Assembly: GCF_035222375.1 (NCBI RefSeq)
Contig: NC_085891.1
Span: 2,356,001 to 2,420,000 of the forward strand
Source of the DNA: Podospora pseudocomata
Lineage: Eukaryota > Ascomycota > Sordariomycetes > Sordariales > Podosporaceae
Reading direction: 5' to 3'
Length of the DNA: 64,000 bases
Made by a program: the position numbers and the translations under genes. The first letter of the stretch is position 1; each line of letters starts with the position of its first letter. Below, piece by piece: positions 23,607-35,483 of this stretch. The notes under the pieces were generated by a model. It ran no database searches. It saw nothing but the letters and a program-made list of their open reading frames with translations, and was not told the DNA's origin.

Positions 23607-24770
23607 CTATTTGCAGTGCTCAGATAAGTCGCGCAGTTTACACTGATCGCACGCGATCTGTTCAAAGTACGACCCCCCTGTACATACAAGATGAGCATCC
23701 TGGCATGGATGACAGATCTGATGGCCGGTGGTGGTTTTCCGTTGCTGTGCAGGCGGCTTGTAATCCCTTCGAGGCCTGTTCAAGACAGGATCATATTTGC
23801 ACTGATCATGCGTCTGGTGATCTTTACATTGCTTGCATGGGGATTTCCGATCACATGGGATTCCTCCTCCTCTGTCCGCACATGGGAAACAATACGCGGT
23901 AGACTTTGCTTCTTTTTTTTCGTGCGCCACTTCTCTTATATGTTCCCGGAGAAACTTTTCACTTTTGAATCCAGTTTCGTTCCGGCAATTGGGGAGCGGA
24001 CAATAATGGCGACCCCCACCCGCTGCGGGAGGCTGATTTCCATCGTGAGGCTGCGAGTTCAGGAGAGGCTGACCTTCTTCGTGCGCCACATCTTTCATAT
24101 GTTGCCGGAGATTTTTTTCACTTTTGAATCCAGTTTCGTTCCGGCAATGGGGGAGTGGACAATACTAGCGACCCCCACGCCTTGCGGGAGGCTGGTTCCC
24201 ATCGTGAGACCGCGAGTCTGGGAAAGGCTGACCTTCGCCGGCAGAGAACCCACTGTTCGAAAAACCATAGTGCGGCAAATTGTCTTGAGTAAAGAGTTGC
24301 GAATCTTCTTCAGGAGGCTGATTGGTTTGAGGAGGCATGACTTCTTCTCGGTATTCATCCTCCCAAAGAGACTGCGAATTTTGGGAAGGTTGCCCTTCGT
24401 TGGTATCGAACCCACCATCCAAAAATCCAGAGGGTAACACACCATCATCATCATCATCATCATCAATGAAAGACAGATTCTCCTCAGGAGGCTGATCAAC
24501 TTGAGAGGGCATGATCTCTTCTCGGCGTTCTTCCCCCCGAAGAGGCTGCGGGTGTTGGGAAGGCTGACCTTCGTCGCCATGATTTCCACTAGTCGCCCAA
24601 CGATAGTACTCGAAATTGGCTTCATTTTGCAAAAACGGATCCTGATCGGGAGGCGCGTCGGCATATGGCCGCCAGATTATGTTATCATCTGGCCCACTGG
24701 TTAAGAAACGACAGGGCGACTCAGAAATAGGCGCATCTTCTCCCGGGGGCCGATCCTTCTTGGCAGACTG
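23607..24770 (-). pseudogene. Repetitive zinc-finger coding region interrupted by in-frame TAG
   Basis: One minus-strand frame is open for 201 codons (24168-24770), has a TAG at 24165-24167, is open for another 185 codons (23610-24164) and ends in TAG at 23607. The N-terminal part has two copies of an acidic EGQPSQ...REE.MP.Q..QPPEE motif and a D7 run. Next are two 53-codon repeats (24078-24236 and 23919-24077), each with a C2H2-like finger CPLPxCRNETGFKSEK and a conserved His pair. The end has two Zn2Cys6-like clusters (CFPC...CKQC and CHPC...CDQC). The TAG sits where the second repeat has His (GGRHYC). A C-to-T change in CAG, as made by repeat-induced point mutation, could explain it. An unrecognised intron, readthrough, or a shorter gene starting at 24098 remain possible. 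It was not matched to a known family. Confidence 0.6.
23919..24236 (-). repeat. Tandem duplication of a 159-bp zinc-finger unit
   Basis: Two adjacent 159-bp units (24078-24236 and 23919-24077) share most bases and encode the same 53-residue layout: a linker EGQP...HDGNQPPA followed by a C2H2-like finger ending VAHE. They are in the same reading frame. Only the upstream copy carries the TAG. Confidence 0.85.
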
Positions 24771-24992
24771 CTAGTCTTTGAAAAGCTCATTTTCGTCCTC
24801 AGACACCATACTCTGAAAATCAACGGACGTTTCCAGCCACGGCGCCCCAGGAACCTGAGCGGAGTACACCAAAACGGAACGATTTCGTACGGGCTTGGCT
24901 TCTCGGAATAGTATCCGAAAGATCCACGGATCCAATCCCCGACCGGTTGACAATCGTCCAGGAAATAAATCCCTTCCAGGCTGACCTTGGCT

Positions 24993-27396
24993 CTAGGAAG
25001 TCCGCGTATGATTCGGATTCAAGGCGGGTATGACGATCCCCGTCCCTCCAGCTGGCGCCGCACTACCGGCCCCAACACTCGGACTCCTCCCATCTCCCAC
25101 CACTGGCAGCCCGCCGCCTCCGGCCAGCCTCGCCCTGACCCTCTCCTGATGCGTGTTGTTCTTCCTCAGATGCACCTCAAAGCCCTTGACCGTGTGCTCC
25201 GGACCAACGGTATAACTCTTGCCCGGACAGTCTGCACACTTGATCCTAGGCAAGAATACGTATTTTGTCGTGGGCAAGGCCATCTGTTCCGGGGTGAGAG
25301 GCAAAGGCATCGAGTTCCCTGTTTCGGAGTTGATGGCAAAGTACCGCATTGTAGAGTCAAAGATGTCGTTGGGGTAGTCGCGGCGAAGCTCATCAAGACA
25401 GGCTGTGAGCCACGCTGGTGGTGGTGGCTAAGGGCAGGGTATGAGTAACTAGCCAACACGGGCTCGAAGTGGGACAAGGGGTCAAACTTACGGCTGCAAT
25501 CTTGGGTTGTGTGCCATCCGGGTTCGGTGGTGGAGCCGGAATGCCATCTTGCTGGTTCTGAACATTAGGGGCCACGGCGCCGCCTGCTGCTGATGGCGTT
25601 GACGGTGGGCCCATCGAACCCGCCACGCCCGGAGCTCGTAGGTGAGCAGGCGTTGGTGTAGCTGAGCCTAGCGCTGCCAGCGGCCTCGGCTTGTACTCCC
25701 GCATAAACTTCCTAAGTCGAGCCGGGTTGACACGCAGAGTGATCATGTATTGCTGTGGCACATCTTCTGTCTGCTCCCTGGTGGCCTCCCGGCCATACCG
25801 CCGAGACGTTCGGGTCTCGTGGTGGTGGATGACAGCCTCAGGGGTCTCGGATCGGCCAATATTGGCCATGCGCTGGGCAGCTGCCGTGGCGGCGCCGCGC
25901 ATACCCCTGGTTCTGGCGGTCCCTTGAAGCTGAGACACGGCCGGTGAATCAGGATCAGACTCGTCACTGTCTTCCGAGTCTGAAAGGTCGACACCATCTC
26001 TGAGTGTCCTCTTGCCTCCCCTGCCAGCCCCAGCACCAGTGGCGCGCTTGAACAGCCGGCTTTCCTCAATGTTTAGAGCTGCACCGGGCAGCACCGAGGA
26101 TACGATCGAAGTTCGGATGGTCCTTTGCCTTTCCTTAAGATCCGGCAACTGAGGCCCACCACGTCTGTTGGTAGAACGCTTCTGTCGCCTCTGCTCACGT
26201 GAGAACATGTTTTCGGTTCGTTCCAGTTCGGCCTCGGTATTCTCGTACAAGTACGGTGCGTAGTCCTTGGCTTGTTGTTGAGGTCGGAACACAGATGGAA
26301 GGGGTGTAGGCAAGAAGGCAGCAAGGAGGTCTGGATCCTCGATTGGCCGGCCGTCGAATGGATGGCCCACACTGTACAGACTGCGCGTGAAGAGCTGGAC
26401 CTGTTCCCTGATGCAGTGAGCAATGGCGGTTGTGAACTCGCCCGACAGAGAGAGGTCCCGGGCCATGCAAGCAGCAAATTCCTCGGGCGAGTTCAGGGGG
26501 TTGTTGAGCTCCCATTCAAACTGGTCCACGAGCGTGTGTGCCCCAATGGTGATGTTGAGTTTGATCAGGATGCGCATCTCGTCATTCTTGTATGCCGAAT
26601 AGGGGAGCTCGGGGTCGAGGGCTTCCTCTTCCGAGTGGACGAAGGGGAAAAAATCCTGGAGCTGTTCCGTCATCTGGGCAACCACTTGGTCATAGACAGG
26701 TTTGGCCAGAGGCGGTTCGAGGCCCATGTCTTCGACCAGTTCAGCGGCAAAGTGTTCGACTGACACGAGGCGCTCATAGAGGTTGAAGGTAAAGGTATCC
26801 CGGAGCTTGATTTTGTCGTAGTCCACATCTATCCGGACGGGAACCAGTTCTTCAGGCTGCTCTGCCTGCTTCTTGATCTGGGACTTTGTGAACTTGACAG
26901 GTGGCGTAGCCCTGCGACCGGGGCGACGCCTCTGGGAGGGATATATGAGCTTGGTCGTCCCGCCATTCTCCGTGTAGCCGTTGCCATAACCGCGGTAGCC
27001 TTCACCATATAACCTAGCCGGATACTGGTGATAGAATTCCTTGTAGGTCTTGAAGTCACTGGTGCGCGCAAGCACATCCTTGGTAGTCTTTTCGAGCCGT
27101 ATTTGATCTTCGCCGAGAAGAGAAGAATGAACCCAGTCGCGTGTCTGGAAGCGGTCCACCATGACTCTTGTGAAGCTGTCCTTGTCGCGTATGGGGAGCG
27201 CCGCATCCCCATCCTCGGGCTCGGGGCTTGTGGCAGAGGATTTAGTTGGGCCATCGGCAGGTGTGGATGCAGAAGGCTGGTGGGAAGATGATGGGCCGTC
27301 GACCTGGACGTCGGTGTCAGGGGGGAGGTCGGCGGCAGTGGTCGACGTGGACGACGTGCCCAGTGCTGGTGGTGCTGACCCTTGGAGAGCAGCCAT
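24993..27396 (-). CDS. SNF5: SNF5/SMARCB1-family chromatin remodelling subunit
   Basis: Exons 25492-27396 and 24993-25427 (64-nt intron, branch GGCTAGTTACTC) give 779 residues. The SNF5 domain spans about 180-395, with VPVRIDVDYDKIKLRDTF and the second repeat DEMRILIKLNITIGAHTL. It is a core subunit of SWI/SNF or RSC that contacts nucleosomes and activators. A low-complexity region follows. Exon 2 encodes a zinc-finger-like segment with C699, C702 and His at 721/728 (IKCADCPGK). The start at 27396 (MAALQGSAPP) has a good context; an in-frame start at 27477 would add 27 residues. Fungi have two family members, Snf5 and Sfh1; the length favours Snf5 but I cannot exclude Sfh1. The frame after its TAG stays open into the zinc-finger region. 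It is divergent from the EBP1-like gene. Confidence 0.9.
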
Positions 27397-28024
27397 TGCC
27401 GCGAGGTAGCGGGTATGTTTCGTATGTGTCTGCTGGATATAGTGGAATAGAGGGAATTCGATGGGGTACGTTAGCAAATAGTGGCTAGGAGGGGTGCAGC
27501 CTTGTTGCTGTGTTGCGTATCAATGGACTGTCGTTGAGCGTGAATGGTGAAGTGAAGCAAAGCAAATTGCAAGGCTGCTGCTGGTGTTGGCTTCAGATCA
27601 ATGGGCGCCAGAGAGATGCGAAAGTGCAAGAAACGGCGAGGCGCGCGTCGCAGCAGGAGCCAATGGGACGCGAGAAGGTAGCGTCAAGGAGCTCAAGAGT
27701 ATCAGATACTTCTATCCTAAGTATAGATCAGGTGAAGAACAGGGTAGCTAGTACTTCATTGCAATCAAGGTAGCAATGTGGCCCGTGCCTACCACTCAGA
27801 AGCCCAGAAGGAGGTCATAACGTGGTGGGGTGCAGCGACGAGCGAAGGCACAAATGCAAAGAAGAACCCCGCCTTCACAAAATCAAGCAACCGCAACAGG
27901 CTCAAAATCGTCACGCCCCGCCAGCCGCCTTGATTGTTTGCTCTCCCCCCCTTCCTCCCCTCGCTCAGTACTATTTTGTTTATTTCCCCGACTGTCCACC
28001 GCTCGTTCGAGTCCAGCCGCCAAA
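27397..28024. promoter_or_regulatory. Divergent promoter region SNF5/EBP1-like
   Basis: 628 bp between start codons. No repeat or RNA gene is seen. The right part is pyrimidine-rich up to the CCGCCAAAATGACC start context of the EBP1-like gene. Confidence 0.45.
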
Positions 28025-29584
28025 ATGACCACCGAGGAGAAGCCCGTCGGTCAGTACACACCCCCCTTCCCTTCGCCTTGCTACATAGGATCCCCATGCC
28101 TTGCTTCTTGTCTCTTTTTTGTACAGGACAGGACCACCTTGGGCTCCCCATCATGCGCCCGCCCGATGCTAACCTTGTTTTTCCCGCCATAAAGACTACA
28201 CTCTGAACAACCCCGACACCCTCACCAAGTACAAGACCGCCGCCCAGATCTCGGAGAAGGTCTTGGCCGAGGTATCGAAGCTATGCGTCGCTGGTAGCAA
28301 GATCGTCGACATCTGCGAAAAGGGCGACAAGCTCATCGAGGAGGAAGTTGCCAAGGTCTACCGCGGCAAGAAGATCACCAAGGGTACGTTAAGAGGTGCC
28401 CGACCTGGGATCCTGCCTGCCGCACCTTGACATGTCGCCACTGGCTCCCGATACCCCCTGAGCTTGTGCTTGTGCCGGTTGTTGGTGTTGACACAGATTT
28501 TTCCGCCGATCTATAGGTTTCTCTCATCCCACCACCGTCTCCCCGGCTGCCTTTGTCACTCCTTACACCCCCCTGAAGACGGACGAGAAGGAGGCTGCGA
28601 CTGAGATCCAGGCCGGCGAGCCCATCAAGATCCAGCTCGGTGCCCAGATCGATGGCTTCGGCTCCATCGTTTGCGACACCGTCGTCGCCCCCGAGAAGGA
28701 GGGAGCCGAGCCCGTCATCGAGGGCCGCACTGCCGACCTTCTCCTGGCCACCTACTATGTCAACGAGCTCCTCCTTCGGTTGATGATCCCCCCTGGACTT
28801 TTGGCCAGCGGCACCGAAGAGGAGAAGGCCAAGGCTGCTTCCGTCAAGCCTCCCTCGCAGTCCAAGATCTCCAGCCTTTTGGAGAAGGTCGCCCAGGCCT
28901 ACGACTGCAACATTGTTGAAAGCACGACCTCGTGGCTCTTTGACCGCAACGAGATCGAGGGCTCCAAGAAGATTGTCATCTCGCCTGGCGAGGGCACCAA
29001 GGGCGAGGGCGTCCCCGAGGTCGGTGAGGTCTGGGGTGTCGAGGTTGGCGTCAGCTTGGGCTCTGGCAAGGTCAAGCAGTTTGAGCAAAGAACGACTCTG
29101 CACCGCCGCACCGCCAATACATACGCCCTCAAGCGTCCCACCTCGCGCAAGATCCTCTCCGAGGTGCAGAAGAAGTTTGGCACATTCCCCTTCAGCTTGC
29201 GCCAGCTCGAGGATGAGCGTGATGCCAAGTCTGGCATCATCGAGTGTGTTCGTGGCAATGTGATCCGTCAGTACGAGGCCAGTGGCGAGAAGGACGGCGA
29301 GCCTGTTGCCAGACTTTTGACCACCGTTGGTAAGAAACATTTGGAATTCCACGTCATTCTAGGACAGCTGCAGACAGAGATGTGCTGACAAATGATTGAT
29401 TGTAGCCATCACCAAGAACGGCCTCTCCAAGGTTGGTGCTCCCCCTGCTTTGGACCTCGCCAAGGTGAAGTCGGACAAGAAGATTGTGGATGAGGAGATC
29501 CTCAAGATTCTTGAGCAGCCCCTGTCCCGCAACACGGGCAAGAAGAACAAGAACAAGAAGAAGAAGGCCGAGGGCGAGGAGTAA
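28025..29584 (+). CDS. EBP1/PA2G4-like M24-fold protein (Cdb4 type)
   Basis: Exons 28025-28049, 28195-28383, 28517-29329 and 29406-29584 give 401 residues. The protein has the aminopeptidase-like pita-bread fold of the PA2G4/EBP1 family. Typical blocks are YKTAAQISEKVLAEV near the N-terminus, GFSHPTTVSPAAFVTPYTP where methionine aminopeptidases have their first active-site His region, and HRRTANTYALKRPTSRKIL in the C-terminal half. Metal ligands of true peptidases are not conserved in this family, so it is expected to be inactive as a protease. It ends in a Lys-rich tail (KKNKNKKKK) fitting nucleic-acid or ribosome binding. Homologues bind curved DNA, RNA and the 60S exit tunnel. Introns are relatively long (145, 133 and 76 nt). 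Confidence 0.9.
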
Positions 29585-31147
29585 ACGCAACGGCGGGTTG
29601 AATATGGGGGGCATTGAGCTGGATTCAGCGTCGCTACCCGAGCACAGGAATGTCCGGGGTGCAAACACCTCCTCCAAGCAGCTTCTCGGCTCTCCGGCCG
29701 CAACGGCTTTGTTACGTGGAGGACTGGGCTTGAAGTGCCCAGCAGAACAGTAGGGACAGTCGAGCAACGGCAAGCTGGGAGGGGCAAAGCGAAAGGTGTG
29801 GGGATGTGGTAGGAGAAAAAGGTTTTCTATCCATTACCCCCGCCGCCTTGGCTTATCGCTGTTTCTTAGTTCGAGCAGATATGAATAAAAAAAGTTAATC
29901 GCACTTTGGCATCCCTTGCAGCTGAGTGAACAGTAGGTATGAAGTTAGTGACGCTAGGTGGTGACGCTATGAGGCGTGTGTTAACGTCGGGTGGGTGGCG
30001 TCAGGATGGAGGACGTGGGAGGACGGAGAGGGGAGGAAAGGGGGGGGATGGATGGGAGTGTAGTCATCGGCGGGGTCTGGAGCAAGATGAGGTGGAGGAG
30101 GTGTCGGGTGAGAGGAGCAAGCTGGGATTCACTTGAATATTGTGTTGTTGACGTGGATTGTTTTCTCGAGGCAGGTCCTATTGTGTGTCTATTGTTGTAG
30201 GTGGTGGCCTATTGTGCTGGCTGGCAGCTGCAAGACGGAAGGAAGGAGGGGGGTTTTTTTTTTGGCAGAGCAAGAAACACAACCAACCCCCTAGCCCCCC
30301 TGAAGCAGAACAGCCCCCTGCGACCTAAAGTTTACCACTCACTTTTTTTCATCCACAACCTTCATCTCCTTTCTCGCCCACATCAATCACTCGCCGACCT
30401 GTGGCCATCGGCATACTCATCTTCTCATTCACCACTGCCTAGATATACAGGCAACGCAGCAAATCAAGGGCGCGCCGAGCAACGCGTCACTTATCTCATC
30501 CATCAACTCGAGTCGGCAGTCAAGGAGAGCGAGCGACCAAGCAGCTCACAAACAGAGAACTCTCAGGGCATCACGCTCGACGACAGCAGACAAGAAGCGA
30601 CTCGCTCGAGATCAAAAAGCCATCCTCACTTCCTTTTCATTTTGATCCCGAAAAATCAGGATCAATTTTTTCCACGTGTGTTGGTCCTATTTTTTCCACC
30701 GAGGAGAGGAAAATCGGGCGCAGGCAGGCAGCTCAGTGCTGAAGCTTAACCTACAGTGGCACCCCCCTGGTCAGGCCCGTCACCCGTCACCTCCGACCAC
30801 AAGATCTCCGTCTGGAGCGACACACCCCCTACACACCTCCTTTCCCGCACCCTTTTCTCCCACAAAAGCTACTAGCAATCGCGCGTTCAACGCCGGAAAA
30901 ACGCGACGATTTTTGCAACGATTCCCACTCTGGAGCAGACACCAGGTACGTCTTGTGCGCCTTGTTTTTTGTCTGCAGCCATGCTAACACGTTGCGCAGG
31001 CGCGAAACGAACCACGGCGTGCGTTGGTTCCATCAAAGAAGGGGGCGAACGAGGCCGAGTCGCCCAGGAGCTGCTCTTGCTGATTCCCGCACTGCACCAC
31101 CTACCACACCCACACTCGCACCCGCGACCGCAGCTGCGAGCCCTATC
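29585..31147. other. Gene-free stretch with RCO1 leader and leader intron
   Basis: About 1.5 kb. The left part holds the 3' region of the EBP1-like gene. The right part, from about 30300, is a C/A-rich leader. A probable 5'-UTR intron lies at 30946-30999 with a GTACGT donor, ATGCTAACA branch and GCGCAG acceptor, 148 nt upstream of the RCO1 start. No separate gene is supported. Confidence 0.5.
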
Positions 31148-34100
31148 ATGCCAGTAACCACAATATCTTCCAACACGCGGGCCTCTCGGTCGCGTTTTTC
31201 GAGTCCGCAAGTCACGGCGTCCGAGTCCGCCACAAAGGAGTCTTCGGCCGCCGCCGTCTCTGCTGCCGAGGGCAGAGAGCCAAAGAAGAGCACTTTCTTG
31301 GAGCGCTGGTTGGAGCCCCCAGTGCAGAGCAAGCCCAGTTATCAGGAAGCAGGCCTTGTGCGGCAGGGCGTCTTTGACAATATGGCACCTCTAGGCACCA
31401 TGCCGAAGCTCGGCGTCTTCAAGTCTTCAAGCGCCGCGACACCAACACCAGCCGCCAACCCTCCCAAGACCAGAATTGTTCTCAAGTCGAGCAGACCTGC
31501 GGCGTCATCTACGCCCACCCCTGCGGCGCTGCCACCACCTCCTCCGCCGGCGCCTGAGGAGGACGAGACGGAGGAGGAGGACGAGACGGCCGAGCCATAC
31601 ACGGAAGCCCCCTACCTGGAGCGGATCAAGAGCGAGGACAGAGGTCTTGCCGAGGGCATCAATTACAGGGAGACGACTCCTGCAGTGAGTGCACCCTCGC
31701 GCTCACATGGCTCTTTTTCTTCGCGTGACGTGGAGGCGGGCAACTGGGGTCCGGGCAGGATGTCGCAGGTGTCGTCGGCCGACCGCAGAAGTCAGTCCCG
31801 GGCAAGCGCCTCATCGCATCCTTCTCATCATCATCATATTCAGCAGCAACCGTCCACAAGCAGTGCGTCTCGTGAGGATGATTTGAAAAAGATCACGGCC
31901 AAGGTGGTGGAGGCTGCGGTTGAGGCAGCGCTGCAGTTTTGTCGCTACCCCACTGCCTGGGCCCTGCGCACCCTCTACGATGAAAATTGCACTAGCCTGG
32001 AATTTCTCACCATGATCGAGAAGGTGTTCATGCAGAAGGCGGACGCACCCACGCTCAGCAAGTTTGCTAAGGATATCCAGAAGAAAAAGAAGGAGGGCAA
32101 GGCCTCCAACCAGGGATTCCAATACTTTTTTGGCCACGAACAAACCTCGATCCCGCCGGCGAAGCCTGCGCCCTACAACCATCTCATCAACTTTGGCGTG
32201 TCGCTTCTTCACTTTAAGGAATCAGAACCAGCCCCCAAGACCGAGAGGCAATCGACGCTCGATCGTCATACTGAACAGCCCGAGCCTGAGCCAGAAACTC
32301 GAACAGTCCCAGCCCCAGCCTGTGCACCACCACAACAGCAAGAGTCGCCAGCGCAGCCAGAGCCGGCGCAGGAACCGGTGCAGCTGCCATTGCGGGAAGC
32401 GACACCACTTCCCGCCGCTGTCGCCGAGAGCCCCCCGGTTGTTGAAGACTCTGTCGGGCCTCTCCCGTCAGACCCAGAGCCTGTTGGCACCACAGCGCCC
32501 GATACCGAGCCAGAGCAGACGCCTGAGCTCCCACAGCGCAACGAGCCTCAGGCTGAGCCGGAGCGTCGAGAGGACAAAGAGCCAGAGGAGCCCCCTCGCA
32601 AGAAACGAAAATCAGCTCGACATTCAGAGGCGACATCCAAGAAGATGATGGAAGCAGCAGCCGCCGCCGCCGCCGCCGCCAGCGCGACGACGACGACGAC
32701 AACCCAAGAGGTCGACGGCAAGCTGGTCGCAGAGACACCGCGCCGCCGCACCAGAGCGACGTCTCATTCCAGCACATCAACGCTATCCACGGCACGCTCA
32801 CTGTCACTGACACCGGTAGCAGCCCGGCATCAGGCGATTGAAAATGAAGAGGAGACCCTGGTCTCCGATGCGCCTCCTTCGCGCAACAGCCCTGCCCCGG
32901 CCCAGCCAATCAACGGCAAGCGGCGTCGGTCCAATGCACCACGCAAGAGCAAGGGCGGGAACGTGTCACCCTCCCGGCGCTCGTCTGTTGCTTCGGCTGC
33001 GCCGCGTCCTGCTCAGTCGGCCAGCAACTCCCGCCGCCAGACGCCAGCCGTTGACCAGTCGCTTGTCGATGAGGAGCCCTACGACCCCGGCGCCACCGTC
33101 GACACATTCATCACCAGCCTGAACGGCAAGAAGAACAAGCCCGCCATCGTGTTCACCAGCAAGGTCGGCAAGCTTGACGAGAACGACGAAAAGACTCAGC
33201 GTCGTCGCCAGGCCAAGGAAGTCACCAACGGCAAGATTCTTGAGGATGCCATCACGAAGAAGGATGCCAGCGGTCAGTGGGAGTACAGCAACGCTCGAGG
33301 GCTCGTCGACCAGCCTTTAGCCGATGAATCCATGATGATGGAGACACCCAACGCGTTGGCCACACGGCTGCGGGCCACTCTACCCGCCTCCCGCTCTACC
33401 CCGGCTGCTCGGGAAGGCAGAAACACCCGGTCTGCCCGGAAGCGATCTCATGATGAGGTTGAAGATCCAACGTCGCCCATCACGCCAGGCTTTCCCAACT
33501 CAGCCGCGCCTTCTACTGCCGCCAACTCACGTGCTGGCACACCTGCCACTCTGCGCCCTGCCAAGAAGGCCCGCACCGGGCTCAGAGTTAAGAATTCGTA
33601 AGTGCTTCTTGGATGACGGAGAATCAATCTACAATCTACTGACATGGTTTGTGTAGGCCCATGAAGAAAAAGACGGGTCCCTTGGCAGGTATTCCCCGTC
33701 CCAGCGGCGAGCGGAGCAGTCCCGTCGGCAACGGTCCCGTCGGCAATCCTCAGGTAAGCAAGCACCTTTGATTTCATCAAATATCATCTCTGCCCTGCGA
33801 TATCCTTGAATGCGAGTGCATCATGGTTCAGAGACACACACGCGTGTGTGTGTGCATGTATGTGTGTGTGTGTGTGTGTGTCTCCCACACCTACCTTACC
33901 CTTTTGTCCCTCCCACGACATCACTAGTAGTCCCCCACCCTCCCCAAAAAAAAACTCTGCGAAATTACCACAGTTATGACCAGCAAAGAGGTAACTAACC
34001 ATGCACAGGATGACAACGACGACTATTGCGCCTCTTGCAGCAGCAACGGCGAGCTCATCTGCTGCGACGGCTGCACCCGGTCGTTTCACTTCAATTGTGT

Positions 34101-35483
34101 CGATCCCCCGTTGGCACGAGATGCGATGCCTAACGAGTGGTTTTGCAACGTGTGCCGCATGACGCGCGAACTGCAACCTTTCCGCGAGCACACGGGATCC
34201 TTTGCCCTGCTTTTTGAGAAGCTCGAAGCCAAGAACTCGACCGCTTTTGCCTTGCCGCCCGACATCCGCAACTGCTTCGAGGGAGTCCGCACAGGACCCG
34301 AGGGCGAGTATGAAGAGATTCTGCCAGTCGTCAAGACTGCTCGCAAGAAGAAGAGCGATGAAGAGGCGCCTGATTTCTTCAGGCTCCGCGATGCCGAGGG
34401 CAATGCTGCCATCTGCCATAGCTGCCAGAAACACAGCGCTTCGGACCGCGCCATTATCCCATGCAGCGCCTGTGGTATCTTTTGGCATCTCGACTGCCTA
34501 GATCCGCCCTTGGCCAACCCCCCGGTCCTGCGCACGTGGAAGTGCCCTCTCCATATTGACGAGCTCTTGGCTGAGATGCCCGAGGTGCTCGCTCCTGCCC
34601 ACCGGGTCCGCAAGCCCAAGACAGCCAGTGTGATTCGGCCTGCTTTCAGCCGCGGCTTCATCAACGACGGCTACATCGACGTCGCTCTCGAGGAAGACAC
34701 GCCCGCCAGCAGCTGGCGGAACAGCGAGGCGTACGGCCGCACTGTGCGTCTTCCGGAGAGGGGTATTAGGGCCGACTTTCTGTCTCGGTAAGTGACTGCA
34801 TCGTGTTGTTGGACGACCGAATCGCCAGACTAACTTTTTGCAGCGCTCGCTTCAACCGCAAGGGGAAGCCTATCCCGCCATTGAATGCGGCAACGATCCC
34901 AGCCGTTCCGCTTACGCAACGGACTCTTGAGGAGCAGCAAGCCGTTCGCAACCTGGCCCAGCTCAGCGGCCAGGGGACTGCCCCCATCACCACCTTGATC
35001 GATACACTGATCGCCCAGGCCGACCCATGCGTCGTCAATCTCATGTCTCGTGGGAGCGCCGATCACTTCCAGTCCGCCGAGCAGCTCACTCGGATGGACC
35101 AGCAGAGCTTGCGCGCCATGCTGGCCCAGGCCGAGGTCATGTCGCAGCAAATCCGGCAGCTCCTCAGCTCTGGCGCCAACGGGACTGCACCTGCGGTTCC
35201 TAGCCTGACGACCTCGATGTCCATTGATGGCGACTCCGAGGCCGACAAAGTGGCTCCATCCCCGGCTGCCACCGATGATGTCCCCGCCATGACCCAAGGC
35301 GAAAAGACGCCTGCCCTAGGCGACCAATCTCCCGAGGCTCCCCTGGAGGAGAACCCAAGCAAGGATGCCAACTTGCCGACCACACCGACCAAGGCCACCT
35401 CGGTCGGAACCGAGCCCGCCATCGTTGAATCCAACAGCGATGACAAGAACTCGGTCGACGGGGACGTCATGGACCTCGAGTAG
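31148..35483 (+). CDS. RCO1: RCO1-like double-PHD-finger protein (Rpd3S deacetylase complex)
   Basis: Exons 31148-33597, 33657-33753, 34009-34787 and 34844-35483 give 1321 residues. PHD1 (about 856-901) reads YCASCSSNGELICCDGC...FHFNCVDPPL. PHD2 (about 985-1035) reads CHSCQK...CSACGIFWHLDCLDPPL. The PHD-spacer-PHD layout matches Rco1, the subunit that lets Rpd3S bind nucleosomes and suppress cryptic transcription in gene bodies; the spacer corresponds to the Sin3-interaction region. The first 800 residues are Pro/Glu/Ala-rich and probably disordered, but near the N-terminus there is an ordered block (TFLERWLEPPVQSKPSYQEA). The start at 31148 is the first in-frame ATG after the leader intron; a coding upstream exon cannot be excluded. 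Intron 2 (255 nt) carries a GT repeat. A two-PHD Cti6-type protein is less likely. Confidence 0.83.
33831..33884. repeat. GT microsatellite with inverted ends inside RCO1 intron 2
   Basis: The tract begins GAGACACACACGCG and ends in a long GT run closing with TGTGTGTCTC, the complement of its first ten bases. In RNA it could fold into a stem within the 255-nt intron, 120 nt upstream of the acceptor at 34008. Confidence 0.8.

Noticed and set aside
24095-24664. Alternative minus-strand frame overlapping the zinc-finger region
   Set aside because: It lacks the Cys/His repeats and acidic motif conservation that mark the other frame as the coding one.
23607-24995. TAG reassigned to a sense codon in this organism
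   Set aside because: Several clear genes in the window (GRS1, RCO1, the karyopherin, NIP7, PDS5) end properly at TAG, so TAG is a normal stop here.
30676-30987. Upstream coding exon of RCO1
   Set aside because: Joining it through the 30946-30999 intron puts it out of phase with the RCO1 frame, and its sequence is not protein-like; the intron is kept as a leader intron.
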